DNA of 64,000 nucleotides from Mycobacterium conspicuum (GCF_010730195.1 NZ_AP022613.1:496001-560000); one strand, 5' to 3'. Counted from the stretch's first letter, positions 8,381-17,828 are shown. Translations and numbers: made by a program. Notes: generated by a model not told the origin, from the sequence alone.

Positions 8381-10366
8381 TCACGCCGGGTGCAGGCTGA
8401 CCGGTATGCCGGAATAGCGCACCATGCCGGTCACCACGTCGATGTCGTCCTTGCTGGTCAGGCGATTGACGTTGGCCGAGTGGTGGCCGTGCGGAATTGA
8501 CACCGCCCCGCGCCGTATCGATTCGTCGACCTTGGCGACACCGGTCAATTCGCCGTTCGCGCTTCGCACGATTACCTTTTCGCCGTTCACGACGCCCGCG
8601 GCCGAGCCGTCGTCGGGGTGGATGAGGATCTCGGGCGGTTCGCCGAGGAAATCGAGCTGCCCGTTCAGCTTCTTGCGCTGCCGGCGCGGCACCATCACCA
8701 GCGGCGTGGGTGGCTCGAGCGCGGCCAGCTGATCGACCAATAGCGGCGGCGCCAGCCGCCACCCGCCCATCCGCGCGATGTGGTCCTCGACCCACTGCGC
8801 CGGTAGCTCCCGGGGTACCTCGGCCCAACCGGTCGCCGCCACCTCGTCGTATTTGGCCCGGGCGCCGGCCAGCAACACGTTCAGCACGTCGTCGTCGGTG
8901 CTGGTGTCGGGATCGCCCAGGCTGCCCAGCTGGTAACCGAGCCGGCGGCCGAGTTCGGCGAAGACCCACCACATCGAGCGCCGATCACCGACCGGTTTGA
9001 CGACGGCCGGGCTGTATTGGACGGACACCCGCGAACTCAGGATGTCGTGGATGGTGATGTCGGGCCGTTCCAACGGGTCCTTGGTCGGCAGCACGTGGGT
9101 GGCCAACTCGGTGGTTTCGTTGTTGATGATTTCGGTGGTGGCAAAGACTTCGAGGTTGCGCAGGGCCGGAATCAGCTTTCCCGTCTCCGGGAAGCTGGTG
9201 ACCAGGCTGCCGCCGACGTTGATCAGGGCGCGGATGTGGCCGGCGGCGATCTCGTCGGGCAGCACGGCGCAGGGCCACTCGTTGATGAACGCCTGCGCCT
9301 CCGGGCGGCTGCGGGGGCCGGGACCGAACGCCCCCTCGATAGGCGTGACGGGCAGCAGGTCGCCGAAAGCCTCTAATTGATAGGCGAATCCGGGATGGAA
9401 CCACGTGCCGCCGGGTCGGTTCATCGCGCCGGTGAGGATCATCAGCACCCAGGCCAGCCATTGCGTGACGTTGCCGCGCTCGGCCGTCATGGTGACGCCG
9501 ACGCCGGTCTCGATCGCGACGCATTTGGCGGCGCGCACCGCCGCACACAGCCGCGTCAGCTCGGCCTCGGTCACGTCGGCGAGCCGCGCGGTGTGTTCGA
9601 GCGTGAACGGCTCGACCGCGGCCGCCAGCGCGTCGATGCCCTGCACGGGCACATCGGTTTTCCTGCCGTCGCGCAGGATCTCGCGGACCAGGTATGCCAG
9701 CACCGCGTGGTCGGTGCTGGGCCGCGGCGCCAGATGGCCGGTGGCCAGTCGCGCGGTCTCGGTGCGCCGCGGATCGATCACCCACACCTGGCCGCGTTTG
9801 GCGATGGCACGCACGGTGCCGGTGGGGTTGGGCATCGAGATCGCATGGCCATGCGACACAACGGGATTCACGCCCACGAGCATCAGAAAGTCGGCGTTGT
9901 CGAGGTCGGTGCGGCCGGACAGTCCCATGAATCCGCCCACCAAATCAGAGATTAACGGTTTGGCCGTGCCGTCGATGGTCAGCGGGCTGAACTTGGCCGG
10001 CGTACCGATCGCCGCGTGCAGGGCCTCGGCCATCCGGAAGCCGGCGCTTTCCATGGTGGAAAAGTAGAAGGCCACCGATTCCGGTCCGTGCCGGTCGATG
10101 ATGTCCTTCAGCCGAGCGCCCAGGTCGTCGAGGCAGACGTCCCAGGTGGTGTCCTGCAGCCGCCCGTCGATGCGCATCCGCGGGCGTTCGAGACGGTCCG
10201 GGTGGTGGTGCACCTGACCCAGCGCGCGACCCTTGGCGCAGGTGTAGCCCCGCGAGAACGGGTGGTCCTGGTCGCCGCGGACGCGAATGACGTCGTCGCC
10301 CTCGACGTCGACGAGGATTCCGCAAACGGATGTGCAGACGCGGCAGAAACTACGCACCGTTTCCAT
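8381..10366 (-). CDS. Molybdopterin oxidoreductase with N-terminal [4Fe-4S] cluster
   Basis: 661 aa. The N-terminus carries the [4Fe-4S] ligand pattern Cys8-x2-Cys11-x3-Cys15-x27-Cys43 (CRVCTSVC then YTCAKG) of the DMSO-reductase/formate-dehydrogenase superfamily, which binds bis-MGD molybdenum or tungsten. Further superfamily landmarks are FLMLVGVNPVVSHGHAI, VWVIDPRRTETARLA and a C-terminal MoCo-binding barrel (about residues 550-661) with HPDDGSAAGVVNGEKVIV. No Tat or Sec signal is seen, so it is probably cytoplasmic. It stands alone, without a dedicated electron-transfer subunit. The substrate is undetermined. Its stop lies 29 bases from the 115-bp repeat array. Confidence 0.88.
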   Translation of the reverse strand: METVRSFCRVCTSVCGILVDVEGDDVIRVRGDQDHPFSRGYTCAKGRALGQVHHHPDRLERPRMRIDGRLQDTTWDVCLDDLGARLKDIIDRHGPESVAFYFSTMESAGFRMAEALHAAIGTPAKFSPLTIDGTAKPLISDLVGGFMGLSGRTDLDNADFLMLVGVNPVVSHGHAISMPNPTGTVRAIAKRGQVWVIDPRRTETARLATGHLAPRPSTDHAVLAYLVREILRDGRKTDVPVQGIDALAAAVEPFTLEHTARLADVTEAELTRLCAAVRAAKCVAIETGVGVTMTAERGNVTQWLAWVLMILTGAMNRPGGTWFHPGFAYQLEAFGDLLPVTPIEGAFGPGPRSRPEAQAFINEWPCAVLPDEIAAGHIRALINVGGSLVTSFPETGKLIPALRNLEVFATTEIINNETTELATHVLPTKDPLERPDITIHDILSSRVSVQYSPAVVKPVGDRRSMWWVFAELGRRLGYQLGSLGDPDTSTDDDVLNVLLAGARAKYDEVAATGWAEVPRELPAQWVEDHIARMGGWRLAPPLLVDQLAALEPPTPLVMVPRRQRKKLNGQLDFLGEPPEILIHPDDGSAAGVVNGEKVIVRSANGELTGVAKVDESIRRGAVSIPHGHHSANVNRLTSKDDIDVVTGMVRYSGIPVSLHPA

Positions 10367-10441
10367 AGGTCGATAACGTACTCTCGCGCGCGGAGAAGCA
10401 CCATCACAATTCGGAGAATGCGACTTCCGCTCAGGCCAATT

Positions 10442-11764
10442 TCAGGTCCAAGGGCCGGGGTAGTGGCCGTTTTCGTCCTGGATCAGCACGATCTCCTTGC
10501 AGTCGCCGCCGGTCGACGTCGCCGTCTCGCCGCGGCAGACCAGGGTCCAGCCATTGATTCGCCCGAACGGGCGAACGGACCAGCCGGAGGCGATTTGGTT
10601 GGCCGCCGGCAAGGCGATCACCGCCGGTGCGCCGCTGCCGTAGGTGACGTAGAGACGGTCGTCGAAGAAGGTCAGCTTGGCGATGGCCATCTGGGTGGCC
10701 TCATCGCGGCTCTTCAGCAGGTCCCACTGCTTGGCGCCCAGGTTCCAGACGCCGAACCCGAACTGTGAATTGTTCGAACCGCGGCCGTCGACGAACAATT
10801 TCCCGTCCGACAAGGTGGCGATCAAATCGCCGCCGGAGATCTTCTCCGAATCACCGAACTTGATCAGCGACTTGGCGTTCAAGTCGTAGAACATGGTCGA
10901 CACGATCGGGGGGTCGTACGAATCCCAGTGCGCGAGCTTGACGAGTTTGTTGCTCCCGTCGCTCAGCTCGGCGTCGGCGGTCCGGATGTCGTTGTCCTGA
11001 AACACCGGTTCGCCCGTGGGCAGTCGTAGCTCCGCTCCCGACGTCTTGCCAATGGCGGTATTGCGTTGGAACGCAAGAACATCCTGCCAAGCCTGACCGG
11101 GTTGGGGATCGTTCCACGTCATCGAGAGGTCGGCATTGGACAGCATCACGGTCCGCGGTGGCGCGACCGCGCCGCGCCCGTCGGTGAAGGCGTTGACCAA
11201 CGCCACGCCGCTTCGGGTGGCGGAAAGCCGCCATTCGTTCGCCGCCGTCAATGTCAGGTCGGGAGTGGGCGGTTGCAGTTCTTTGGTGGCCAGCGGCTGG
11301 CTGCTCTTGAGATCGAACAGATACGCGGTCGTCTTGGTGACCTGGGGTGCGGGCGCTTGTGCCGGTTTGGCAGTCGTGACCAGATAGACGACTTTCATAT
11401 CGTCGACGGTGTTCGACAGCGCGCACATGGCGCCGGTGACGTTTTCGTCGGCGGGAATCATCGGCAGATCGGGTGAGGCGAACTGCCCCGTTTTCGGATC
11501 GAAGACCTTGGGGCGGATGTCCTCGAGCGCCGACTTGCTGACCGTGAATTGGTCCGGGCAGCCGAAGTACGCGGTCCCGCCGTAGCTTTTCCAATCTTTC
11601 GCCAACGGACTCGTCTCGGTCGGCGGCGCGACGACCTTACTGGCGGCGACGCTGGGCGGAGCGTAGGTGGTCGGCTTGGCCGCGGGCGGGGGCGCGCTCG
11701 TCGCTGCACAGGCGGCGTTCAGACAAGCGGCCAAAGCGAATATTGCAACACTGCGTGTAGACAT
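10442..11764 (-). CDS. Exported protein, possible lipoprotein, unknown function
   Basis: 440 aa. The N-terminus has a short hydrophobic signal (VAIFALAACLNAACAA); LAAC at 11-14 fits a lipobox, though the n-region is short and a second Cys at 19 leaves the site uncertain. A Pro/Ala linker of about 30 residues follows. The rest alternates short beta-like strands with repeated phrases (SGGDLIATLSDGKLFVDGRG, LTFFDDRLYVTYGSG), suggesting a beta-propeller-like extracytoplasmic domain. Paired cysteines at the ends (FGCPDQF, LVCRGET, GGDCKE) could form disulfides. The gene is monocistronic by spacing (75 bp downstream, 111 bp upstream). Exported is likely; function unknown. Confidence 0.75.
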   Translation of the reverse strand: MSTRSVAIFALAACLNAACAATSAPPPAAKPTTYAPPSVAASKVVAPPTETSPLAKDWKSYGGTAYFGCPDQFTVSKSALEDIRPKVFDPKTGQFASPDLPMIPADENVTGAMCALSNTVDDMKVVYLVTTAKPAQAPAPQVTKTTAYLFDLKSSQPLATKELQPPTPDLTLTAANEWRLSATRSGVALVNAFTDGRGAVAPPRTVMLSNADLSMTWNDPQPGQAWQDVLAFQRNTAIGKTSGAELRLPTGEPVFQDNDIRTADAELSDGSNKLVKLAHWDSYDPPIVSTMFYDLNAKSLIKFGDSEKISGGDLIATLSDGKLFVDGRGSNNSQFGFGVWNLGAKQWDLLKSRDEATQMAIAKLTFFDDRLYVTYGSGAPAVIALPAANQIASGWSVRPFGRINGWTLVCRGETATSTGGDCKEIVLIQDENGHYPGPWT

Positions 11765-11875
11765 GCACAGCCCTTAATGACATACATCAGAAAGCCCCCC
11801 GGCTAAGACCCCAAAGAGTGAGCCTAGAGGTGTTCGGTTCCTGCCGCGACTCGGGCAGGCGAGAGGAGCCCCGCC

Positions 11876-12241
11876 ATGAGCGGTGTCGAAGCGCGGTCAA
11901 CATCGCCCGGGGGTCGCTATGTCGTCGGCGTTGACCCCTTTGAAGCACGCGCCTCTCAGTGGGTCGATACGCCCGTCCTCGTCGATACAGCCGCCGGCCG
12001 GACGCTGCTGGCTTTGACTGATTGCTATTGGCACCTGGATTCCGCGGACTGGGAAAGCGAATCCGTGGTGGTCCTGCACTTGCGTCACTTCCCCGACCCG
12101 CACCACTACCGCTGCACCGTCGTCGTCGACTGCCAGCACCGCACTGCCAGCCTCGACGGAGCCGAACCGCACCCGCTCGGGCAGCTCGACGAGATCCTCG
12201 GCCAGGCCTACACCGCCGGCGTGGTAGACCCAGACGCATGA
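11876..12241 (+). CDS. Small conserved-type protein coupled to the amidase
   Basis: 121 aa, not recognised as a named family. It has an acidic N-terminal half with YVVGVDPFEARASQWVDTP and a strand-rich centre (SVVVLHLRHFPDPHHYRCTVVVD). No membrane segment or signal is seen. A Shine-Dalgarno-like GAGAGGAG lies just upstream of the ATG. The stop overlaps the amidase start as ATGA, so the two are co-translated, and it may assist or modulate the amidase. That link is inferred from position only. Confidence 0.7.
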   Translation: MSGVEARSTSPGGRYVVGVDPFEARASQWVDTPVLVDTAAGRTLLALTDCYWHLDSADWESESVVVLHLRHFPDPHHYRCTVVVDCQHRTASLDGAEPHPLGQLDEILGQAYTAGVVDPDA

Positions 12242-13680
12242 CTGCTCTCGCTGACGAGACCCGGTGGATGGACGCGACCGACCAGGCGGCGCTGGTGGCC
12301 AAGGGCGAGGTCACGCCGAGCGAGCTGCTGGAGGCCGCGATCCAGCGGATCGAGCAGTCGAACCCGGCGCTGAACGCCGTCGTCATCGAGTGGTTCGAGC
12401 ACGCCCGGTCCATTGCCGCCGACCCGCATTTGCCCGACGGGCCATTCCGCGGCGTGCCGTTTCTGCTCAAGGACCTCTACACGAGCTTCGCCGGCCAGAC
12501 CCTGTCCAACGGCAACATTGCTCTGAAGAACGCGGCCAAAATCGACACCGCCGACACCACGCTGGTGGCCCGGTTCAAGGCGGCGGGGCTGGTCATCGCC
12601 GGGCGGACGAACAGCCCCGAGATGGGCAGCCTGCCGACCACACAGCCGCTGGCCTGGGGCGCGACCCGCAATCCGTGGGCGCTCGACCGCACCCCGGGCG
12701 GGTCCAGCGGCGGCGCGGCGGCCGCGGTGGCCGTCGGGATGGTTCCCTTCGCCAACGCATCGGACGGCGGCGGGAGCATTCGCATTCCGGCCTCGTGCTG
12801 TGGGTTGGTGGGCCTCAAACCCAGCCAGGGGCGAATCACCGTGGGGCCGGCGCGCGCCGAGGTTGGGCTGGGGGTGGAACTGGGCCTCAGCCGCACGGTG
12901 CGCGACACGGCCGCACTGCTCGACGCGGTGCGCGGCCCCGGTGTCGGCGACACCGTGATCGCACCGGCACCGCGGCGGCCCTACCTCGACGAGGTCGGCG
13001 CCGATCCCGGTCGGCTGCGCATCGGGCTGCTCGACGTCCATCCGCGTGGCGAATTCCTGCACGGGGATTGCGTTTCGGCGGTGCGCGCCGCCGCGACGAT
13101 GCTGGAGCGGCTCGGGCACATCGTCGAGCCGGCGTGGCCGGATTGTCTGGCCGATGCCACGTTGCCGCGCAAGTTCATGGCGCTGTGGGTGACGCAAATG
13201 GCAATGGCGGCACGCGAATTCGGTGCGAAGATCGGCCGGGAGCTGACCGCGGACGACATCGAGCCGGTGAACTGGGCGGGCATCCAGCAGGCGCGGCGGT
13301 TGACCGCCGTCGACTACGCCGTCGCCGAGGCCGAGGGGTGGGCCTTCCGCCGCGCGCTGCAGCAGTGGTGGGCCGACGGTTGGGACCTGCTGCTGTCACC
13401 GACCGTGGCCGAACCGCCGCCGCTGCTAACGGAATTCGAGAACAACCCCGAGCATCCCACGGCGCCGCAGCGCCGCGCCGGGCAGTTCGCCGCCTTCACG
13501 CCGCCGTTCAACATGAGCGGACAGCCCGCGATCAACCTGCCCCTGCACCGCAACGCCGACGGCCTACCGATCGGAATCCAGCTCGCCGCCGACTATGGAC
13601 GCGAGGACGTTCTCATTCGGGTTGCCGCCCAATTGGAGTCGGCGTATCCGTGGGCGTCCGTTCACGCGCCTGTCGTCTGA
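12238..13680 (+). CDS. Amidase signature family hydrolase
   Basis: 480 aa from the ATG overlapping the previous stop; an upstream in-frame start inside the preceding gene gives only basic low-complexity residues and is rejected. The Ser-cisSer-Lys triad of the amidase signature family is visible: Lys in FLLKDLYT (about residue 78), Ser in PGGSSGGAAAA (about 155) and the nucleophilic Ser in DGGGSIRIPAS (about 178). Members hydrolyse amides to acid plus ammonia in the cytoplasm. Length is normal. The physiological amide is unknown, as the family is broad. Confidence 0.9.
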   Translation: MTALADETRWMDATDQAALVAKGEVTPSELLEAAIQRIEQSNPALNAVVIEWFEHARSIAADPHLPDGPFRGVPFLLKDLYTSFAGQTLSNGNIALKNAAKIDTADTTLVARFKAAGLVIAGRTNSPEMGSLPTTQPLAWGATRNPWALDRTPGGSSGGAAAAVAVGMVPFANASDGGGSIRIPASCCGLVGLKPSQGRITVGPARAEVGLGVELGLSRTVRDTAALLDAVRGPGVGDTVIAPAPRRPYLDEVGADPGRLRIGLLDVHPRGEFLHGDCVSAVRAAATMLERLGHIVEPAWPDCLADATLPRKFMALWVTQMAMAAREFGAKIGRELTADDIEPVNWAGIQQARRLTAVDYAVAEAEGWAFRRALQQWWADGWDLLLSPTVAEPPPLLTEFENNPEHPTAPQRRAGQFAAFTPPFNMSGQPAINLPLHRNADGLPIGIQLAADYGREDVLIRVAAQLESAYPWASVHAPVV

Positions 13681-13990
13681 AGCCGCTTGATTGGGTCCCG
13701 TGTCGGTCGATGAGGGATGAGACATTGGTCACGCTCGTCGGCAATTTCGGCTTGCGCTATTGATGCGCTAAGCTCTTGGCAACGTTGGCCTCTCGAACAA
13801 GCGATGCCGACACGTCGTGGAACGCTTCTTCATCCTCCACCGGCGCCGCCGCGAACTGCAGGCCGGCACCGATTCCAGATGATTCGTGCACCCAGCACCA
13901 CTCGTCTCGCGGCGATCGATATTGCCCACCGGCAATCTCGCCACCTTGTGCCGCCTTTGGCACACCCGATGCCCGAAAGGCACCGAAAAA
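13681..13990 (+). promoter_or_regulatory. 310-bp leader of the RNA helicase with two hairpins, one masking the ribosome binding site
   Basis: No convincing gene lies in this gap. ATTGCC-CACC-GGCAAT (13921-13936) is a perfect 6-bp hairpin with a 4-base loop. GCCTTTGGCA (13953-13962) pairs with TGCC..AAAGGC (13970-13981) over 10 bp with a two-base bulge and 7-base loop. The right arm contains GAAAGG (13975-13980), the likely Shine-Dalgarno for the TTG start at 13991. GGCA (13959-13962) can instead pair with TGCC at 13949-13952, which would expose GAAAGG. The two folds are mutually exclusive. Folding is by eye. Confidence 0.5.
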
Positions 13991-15286
13991 TTGACTACAG
14001 ACAAGACCTTCGCCGATCTCGGCGTGCCGCCGGCGCTGATCGACGTGCTCACCGCGCGCGGCATCACACAACCGTTCCCGATTCAGATCGAGAGCCTGCC
14101 CGACACCCTCGCCGGACGTGACGTTCTCGGCCGCGGCAAGACGGGCAGCGGAAAGACGCTGGCGTTCTCGATTCCGTTGGTCAGCCGGCTTTCCGCGCAC
14201 CAGCGCCGGGCGTCGCGACCGTCGGGTTTGGTGCTGGCCCCCACTCGTGAGTTGGCCACCCAGATAACCGCGACGTTGCAACCGTTGGCGGCCGCCTACG
14301 AGTTGCGGGTCACGACGATCTTCGGCGGCGTTCCCCAAGCCCGACAGGTGGCCGCACTGCGATCCGGCGTCGACATCGTGGTGGCGTGCCCGGGTCGGCT
14401 CGAGGACCTGATGAAGCAACGATTGATCAGCCTCGACGCGGTCGAGATCACGGTGATCGACGAGGCGGATCACATGGCCGACCTCGGTTTCCTGCCCGGC
14501 GTCACGCGGATTCTGGCCGCCACGCCGGCCGGGGGGCAGCGGCTGCTGTTCTCCGCGACGCTGGACAATGGCGTCGACAAACTCGTCAACCGGTTTCTGC
14601 GTGATCAGGTTTTGCATTCCGTGGACGAGCCGAACTCGCCGGTGGACGCGATGACCCATCACGTGTTTCACGTCGCCGGGGCAGACGCCAAGAAGGAACT
14701 GGTGCATCGGCTGGCCTCCGGCACCGGGCGTCGGATCCTGTTCATGCGCACCAAGCACCACGCGCGCCGGCTCGCCAAACAGCTCAACGAATCCGGGATT
14801 CCGTCAGTCGACCTGCACGGCAACCTGTCTCAACCCGCACGTGACCGCAATCTCGCCGCGTTCGCCGCTGGTGAGGCCCGCGTGCTGGTGGCGACCGACA
14901 TCGCGGCACGGGGTGTGCACGTCGATGAGATCGAGTTGGTGGTCCATATCGATCCGCCCGCCGAGCACAAGGCCTATCTCCATCGTTCCGGGCGCACGGC
15001 GCGGGCCGGAAACACGGGCGACGTGGTCACGGTCGTGTTGCCCGAGCAGCGCAGGGACACTCAGGCGTTGCTGCGCCGGGCCGGCATCCACGTGACTCCC
15101 CAGCTGGTGGCCGCCGACTCACCCGTCGTGCACGCACTGGTCGGTGAGGTCGCTCCCTACCAGGCGCCCACCCCCAAAAAGGCGCCGCCGCAACAACCTT
15201 CGCGCGGCGGTCGGTCGGGTGTTGCCGGGCAGCGCCGTCGCCGGTCCCGGCGTCCGCAACCGAGCACTCGGTACCAGCGGACGTGA
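13991..15286 (+). CDS. DEAD-box ATP-dependent RNA helicase
   Basis: 431 aa from a TTG at 13991, chosen because GAAAGG precedes it and residues from a longer upstream reading look non-coding. Motifs in order: Q-motif FADLGVPPALIDVL.. FPIQ, Walker A GKTGSGKT, motif Ia PTRELA, DEAD-type box as VIDEADHMADLG, motif III SAT, then motif V VLVATDIAARGVHVDE and motif VI HRSGRTARAG. A basic tail (SRGGRSGVAGQRRRRSRR) fits RNA binding, as in RhlE-like cold-shock helicases. It unwinds structured RNA in the cytoplasm. The leader hairpins suggest control of its translation. It is convergent with the P450 gene, 15 bp away. Confidence 0.92.
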   Translation: MTTDKTFADLGVPPALIDVLTARGITQPFPIQIESLPDTLAGRDVLGRGKTGSGKTLAFSIPLVSRLSAHQRRASRPSGLVLAPTRELATQITATLQPLAAAYELRVTTIFGGVPQARQVAALRSGVDIVVACPGRLEDLMKQRLISLDAVEITVIDEADHMADLGFLPGVTRILAATPAGGQRLLFSATLDNGVDKLVNRFLRDQVLHSVDEPNSPVDAMTHHVFHVAGADAKKELVHRLASGTGRRILFMRTKHHARRLAKQLNESGIPSVDLHGNLSQPARDRNLAAFAAGEARVLVATDIAARGVHVDEIELVVHIDPPAEHKAYLHRSGRTARAGNTGDVVTVVLPEQRRDTQALLRRAGIHVTPQLVAADSPVVHALVGEVAPYQAPTPKKAPPQQPSRGGRSGVAGQRRRRSRRPQPSTRYQRT

Positions 15287-15301
15287 TGGGCCGGTCGACC
15301 C

Positions 15302-16534
15302 CTACGCGGCGTCAAACTCGATCGGTAGCCTCGTCGGCCCGCTCAGGCTCATCATCGGCTTCCAGGGAACTGGCCCGACGATGCGCGGGTTCGGCAGTCG
15401 GGCCGTCAGGACGTTCAGCGCTTCGGCGAGCTCGCGCCTGGCCAGATTGGCACCCAGGCAATAGTGGACGCCGCCCCCGAATGTCAGTATCGCGGGCGCT
15501 CCCTCGCGCGTGATGTCGACGCGGTCGGGTTCGTCGTAGACGGCCGGATCACGGTTTGCCGCAGCGGTATTCACCACCACCATGGTGCCCGCGGGGAACA
15601 GGTAGCCGTCCAGCTCGGCATCCTCGACGACCATGCGAAGGGTTCCGCAGGCGATCGGCGAGTGGCGCATGGTCTCCTCGACCGCGCGCATCGCGAGTTC
15701 GGGATGCTCCTTGAGCAACTCCCACTGCTCCGGATGCTCACACAGCACGTGCACCGAGGCGGCCAACTGGTTGCGGGTGGTGTCGGTCCCCGCCAGCAGC
15801 AGGCCGCCCGCCATCATGCGCAGTTCGGCCGCGCTGAGGCGATCGCCCTCATCCTCGGCGCGAATCAGGTCGGAGAGCAGGTCGTCGGTCAGGCTGTGTC
15901 GGCGCCGCGCGACCATTTCGTCGACGTAGCCGTCGAGTTCGCCCCACGCGCGCATGACAACCGGCTCGATTTCGCGGACACCCTCGGTGAAGGTGAAGGC
16001 CTTGAACACGTCGTCGGCCCACAACGAAAACCGTTGCCAATCCTCGCGGGGCGCGCCGAGCAACGCGCAGATGATTGGCACGGGGTAGGGCCGCGCGAGG
16101 TCGTCGACGACTTCGCAGCGGCCGGCGCCGGCGACGCGATCCACTAGCTCGTTCATCACCGCGACCATGGTGTCGTGCAGGCGCAGGGTCGCTCGCGGCG
16201 TGAACGCCTTGGACGCCAGGCTGCGGACTCGATGGTGGGCGTCTCCCTCCATGCACAGCAGGCTGTTGACCACCTTGTCCCACAGCGGACCCGAAGTTAT
16301 CTCCTGCACAAGGAGATTCAGGCCCGGCGGGATCTGAAACCGGTTGTCCCGCAGTATCGAACGGGCCAGGTGGTAGGAGAGCGCTTCGGGTCCGAACGGC
16401 CCCAGCGCGATCGGGGCCAGCCGTTGCGCCGTCTGCAGCCGCGGATAGATCTCGGCCGGGGTTTCGGTTTGCTCATAGGCGAGCACGGGCAGATCGGCGT
16501 CGAAAACCGGCACGGGCACAGTACCGACGGCCAT
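15302..16534 (-). CDS. Cytochrome P450
   Basis: 410 aa, starting at the ATG at 16534 preceded by GAGGAG. The longer open frame upstream runs through the promoter and is not used. P450 landmarks are present: I-helix AGTDTTRNQ (about residue 243), ExxR in VEETMRHS and the heme-thiolate loop FGGGVHYCLGANLARRELAE (about 345-364). No membrane anchor is seen, so it is a soluble class I enzyme needing ferredoxin and reductase. It lies beside an FAD monooxygenase and a CoA-based catabolic operon, so it may hydroxylate an upstream intermediate. A strong promoter and symmetrical sites precede it. Substrate unknown. Confidence 0.92.
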   Translation of the reverse strand: MAVGTVPVPVFDADLPVLAYEQTETPAEIYPRLQTAQRLAPIALGPFGPEALSYHLARSILRDNRFQIPPGLNLLVQEITSGPLWDKVVNSLLCMEGDAHHRVRSLASKAFTPRATLRLHDTMVAVMNELVDRVAGAGRCEVVDDLARPYPVPIICALLGAPREDWQRFSLWADDVFKAFTFTEGVREIEPVVMRAWGELDGYVDEMVARRRHSLTDDLLSDLIRAEDEGDRLSAAELRMMAGGLLLAGTDTTRNQLAASVHVLCEHPEQWELLKEHPELAMRAVEETMRHSPIACGTLRMVVEDAELDGYLFPAGTMVVVNTAAANRDPAVYDEPDRVDITREGAPAILTFGGGVHYCLGANLARRELAEALNVLTARLPNPRIVGPVPWKPMMSLSGPTRLPIEFDAA

Positions 16535-16562
16535 GCGGTCTCCTCGCGGACAACTTTCACTC

Positions 16563-16626
16563 AATGTATGGCCGGCCGCCAGCCGTGTCAACGATTGTGG
16601 TGGAACGTCCGGTGGTTCGCCATACA
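16563..16626 (-). promoter_or_regulatory. Sigma-70-type promoter of the P450 with flanking inverted half-sites
   Basis: On the minus strand TTGACA (16586-16591), a 17-bp spacer and TACATT (16563-16568) form a near-consensus promoter about 30 bases before the P450 ATG. TGTATGGC (16565-16572), overlapping the -10, is the perfect inverse of GCCATACA (16619-16626) upstream of the -35. Such paired arms could be operator half-sites for a dimeric repressor, although the 46-bp separation is wide and would need looping or two dimers. Confidence 0.6.
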
Positions 16627-16661
16627 CAAGGTCAATTGCGTATTGTCTTTGCGCCGAGCCG

Positions 16662-17828
16662 CTATATGCCGTAATCCGGCAGGTCGAAATCGTCGCGCAC
16701 GCCCCCGGCGACAAGCTTCGTCAACGGCCCGAAATTCGTCGAGCGCATCGCCAGGTTTCGGAACCACAGGCCAAGGCGGGTGCGCGTCGCGAAAAACGAA
16801 ATGTAGCGCGCCGCGCTGGCTTGCTTGGCCGTGATGAACGGACGCAGGCGCTGTTCGTAGGCAGCGAAGGCGCGCCGGTGGTCGGTGCCGGCGCGGTCGA
16901 GTTCGCCGGCCAGGGCGTATGCCTCGGTGATCGCCAGCCCGGTGCCCTCGCCGCCCAATAGCGAAATACACCCGGCCGCGTCGCCGACCAGCAGCACCCG
17001 TCCGCGCGACCAGCGGTCCATGCGGATCTGGCTGACGACATCGAAATACAAGTCCTCGACGTCGTCGAGCGCCGATAGGATGTCTCGGCATTCCCAACCG
17101 ACGTCACCGAACTCGTTGCGCAGCTGATCTTTTGGCGCCATCTGCGGGTCGTCGTGCTTGGCGCGGAAGATGAACAGGAACATGGTGCGGTCGCCGCGCA
17201 GTGCGAAGCGGTCCAGCTGGCGACCGGGTGTGCTGTACATGACGTAGGCCAGTTCGTCGCGGGGTCGGTACCCGTCGACCACGCACGCCGCGACCTTGCA
17301 GCCGAGGTAGTGCTCGAAGTCGCGCTCGGGCCCGAAAACGAGGCGACGGACGTTCGAGTGCAATCCGTCGGCGCCGATGACCAGGTCGAAATCGCGTGGC
17401 GCGGCCTTGTCGAAGGTTAGCCGCACACCGTCGGTGTGCTCGTCGATCGTGGCGATGCTGTCGCCGAAGATCGTTTCGACCTTGTCTTCGATGGTGGTAT
17501 AGATCGCTCCGGCGAGGTCGCCGCGGGGGAGGCTGGTGAGGTCGTTGCCCAACACCTGGCGAAAGGCCTCGACGTCGATGTCGGCCTTGATCTGGCCGCG
17601 GGAGCCGACGGAGCGGACCCGTTCGATTTGGTACCCGGCGGCGCGGATCGCGTCTTCGATTCCCATGCGTGTGGCCACTTGATAGCCGACGCCCCAGAAG
17701 TCGATCATGTAGCCGCCGGTGCGAAAGCTCGGCGCCTTCTCGATGAGGGTGGGGGTGTGGCCCGTGCGATACAGCCAGTGGGCGAGCGACGCGCCCGCCA
17801 CACCGGCCCCGCTGATCGCGACATGCAT
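16662..17828 (-). CDS. FAD-dependent monooxygenase (PHBH-type flavin hydroxylase)
   Basis: 388 aa from the ATG at 17828, where the Rossmann strand begins at once (MHVAISGAGVAGASLAHWL, GxGxxG at about residues 7-12). The DG motif FDLVIGADGLHSNVRRLVFG (about 150-170) and the second FAD motif GRVLLVGDAAGCISLLGGEG (about 275-295) identify a class A flavoprotein monooxygenase. The family hydroxylates aromatic or polyketide-like compounds with NAD(P)H. It is divergent from the acyl-CoA dehydrogenase operon and may share its control. Substrate unknown. Confidence 0.9.
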   Translation of the reverse strand: MHVAISGAGVAGASLAHWLYRTGHTPTLIEKAPSFRTGGYMIDFWGVGYQVATRMGIEDAIRAAGYQIERVRSVGSRGQIKADIDVEAFRQVLGNDLTSLPRGDLAGAIYTTIEDKVETIFGDSIATIDEHTDGVRLTFDKAAPRDFDLVIGADGLHSNVRRLVFGPERDFEHYLGCKVAACVVDGYRPRDELAYVMYSTPGRQLDRFALRGDRTMFLFIFRAKHDDPQMAPKDQLRNEFGDVGWECRDILSALDDVEDLYFDVVSQIRMDRWSRGRVLLVGDAAGCISLLGGEGTGLAITEAYALAGELDRAGTDHRRAFAAYEQRLRPFITAKQASAARYISFFATRTRLGLWFRNLAMRSTNFGPLTKLVAGGVRDDFDLPDYGI

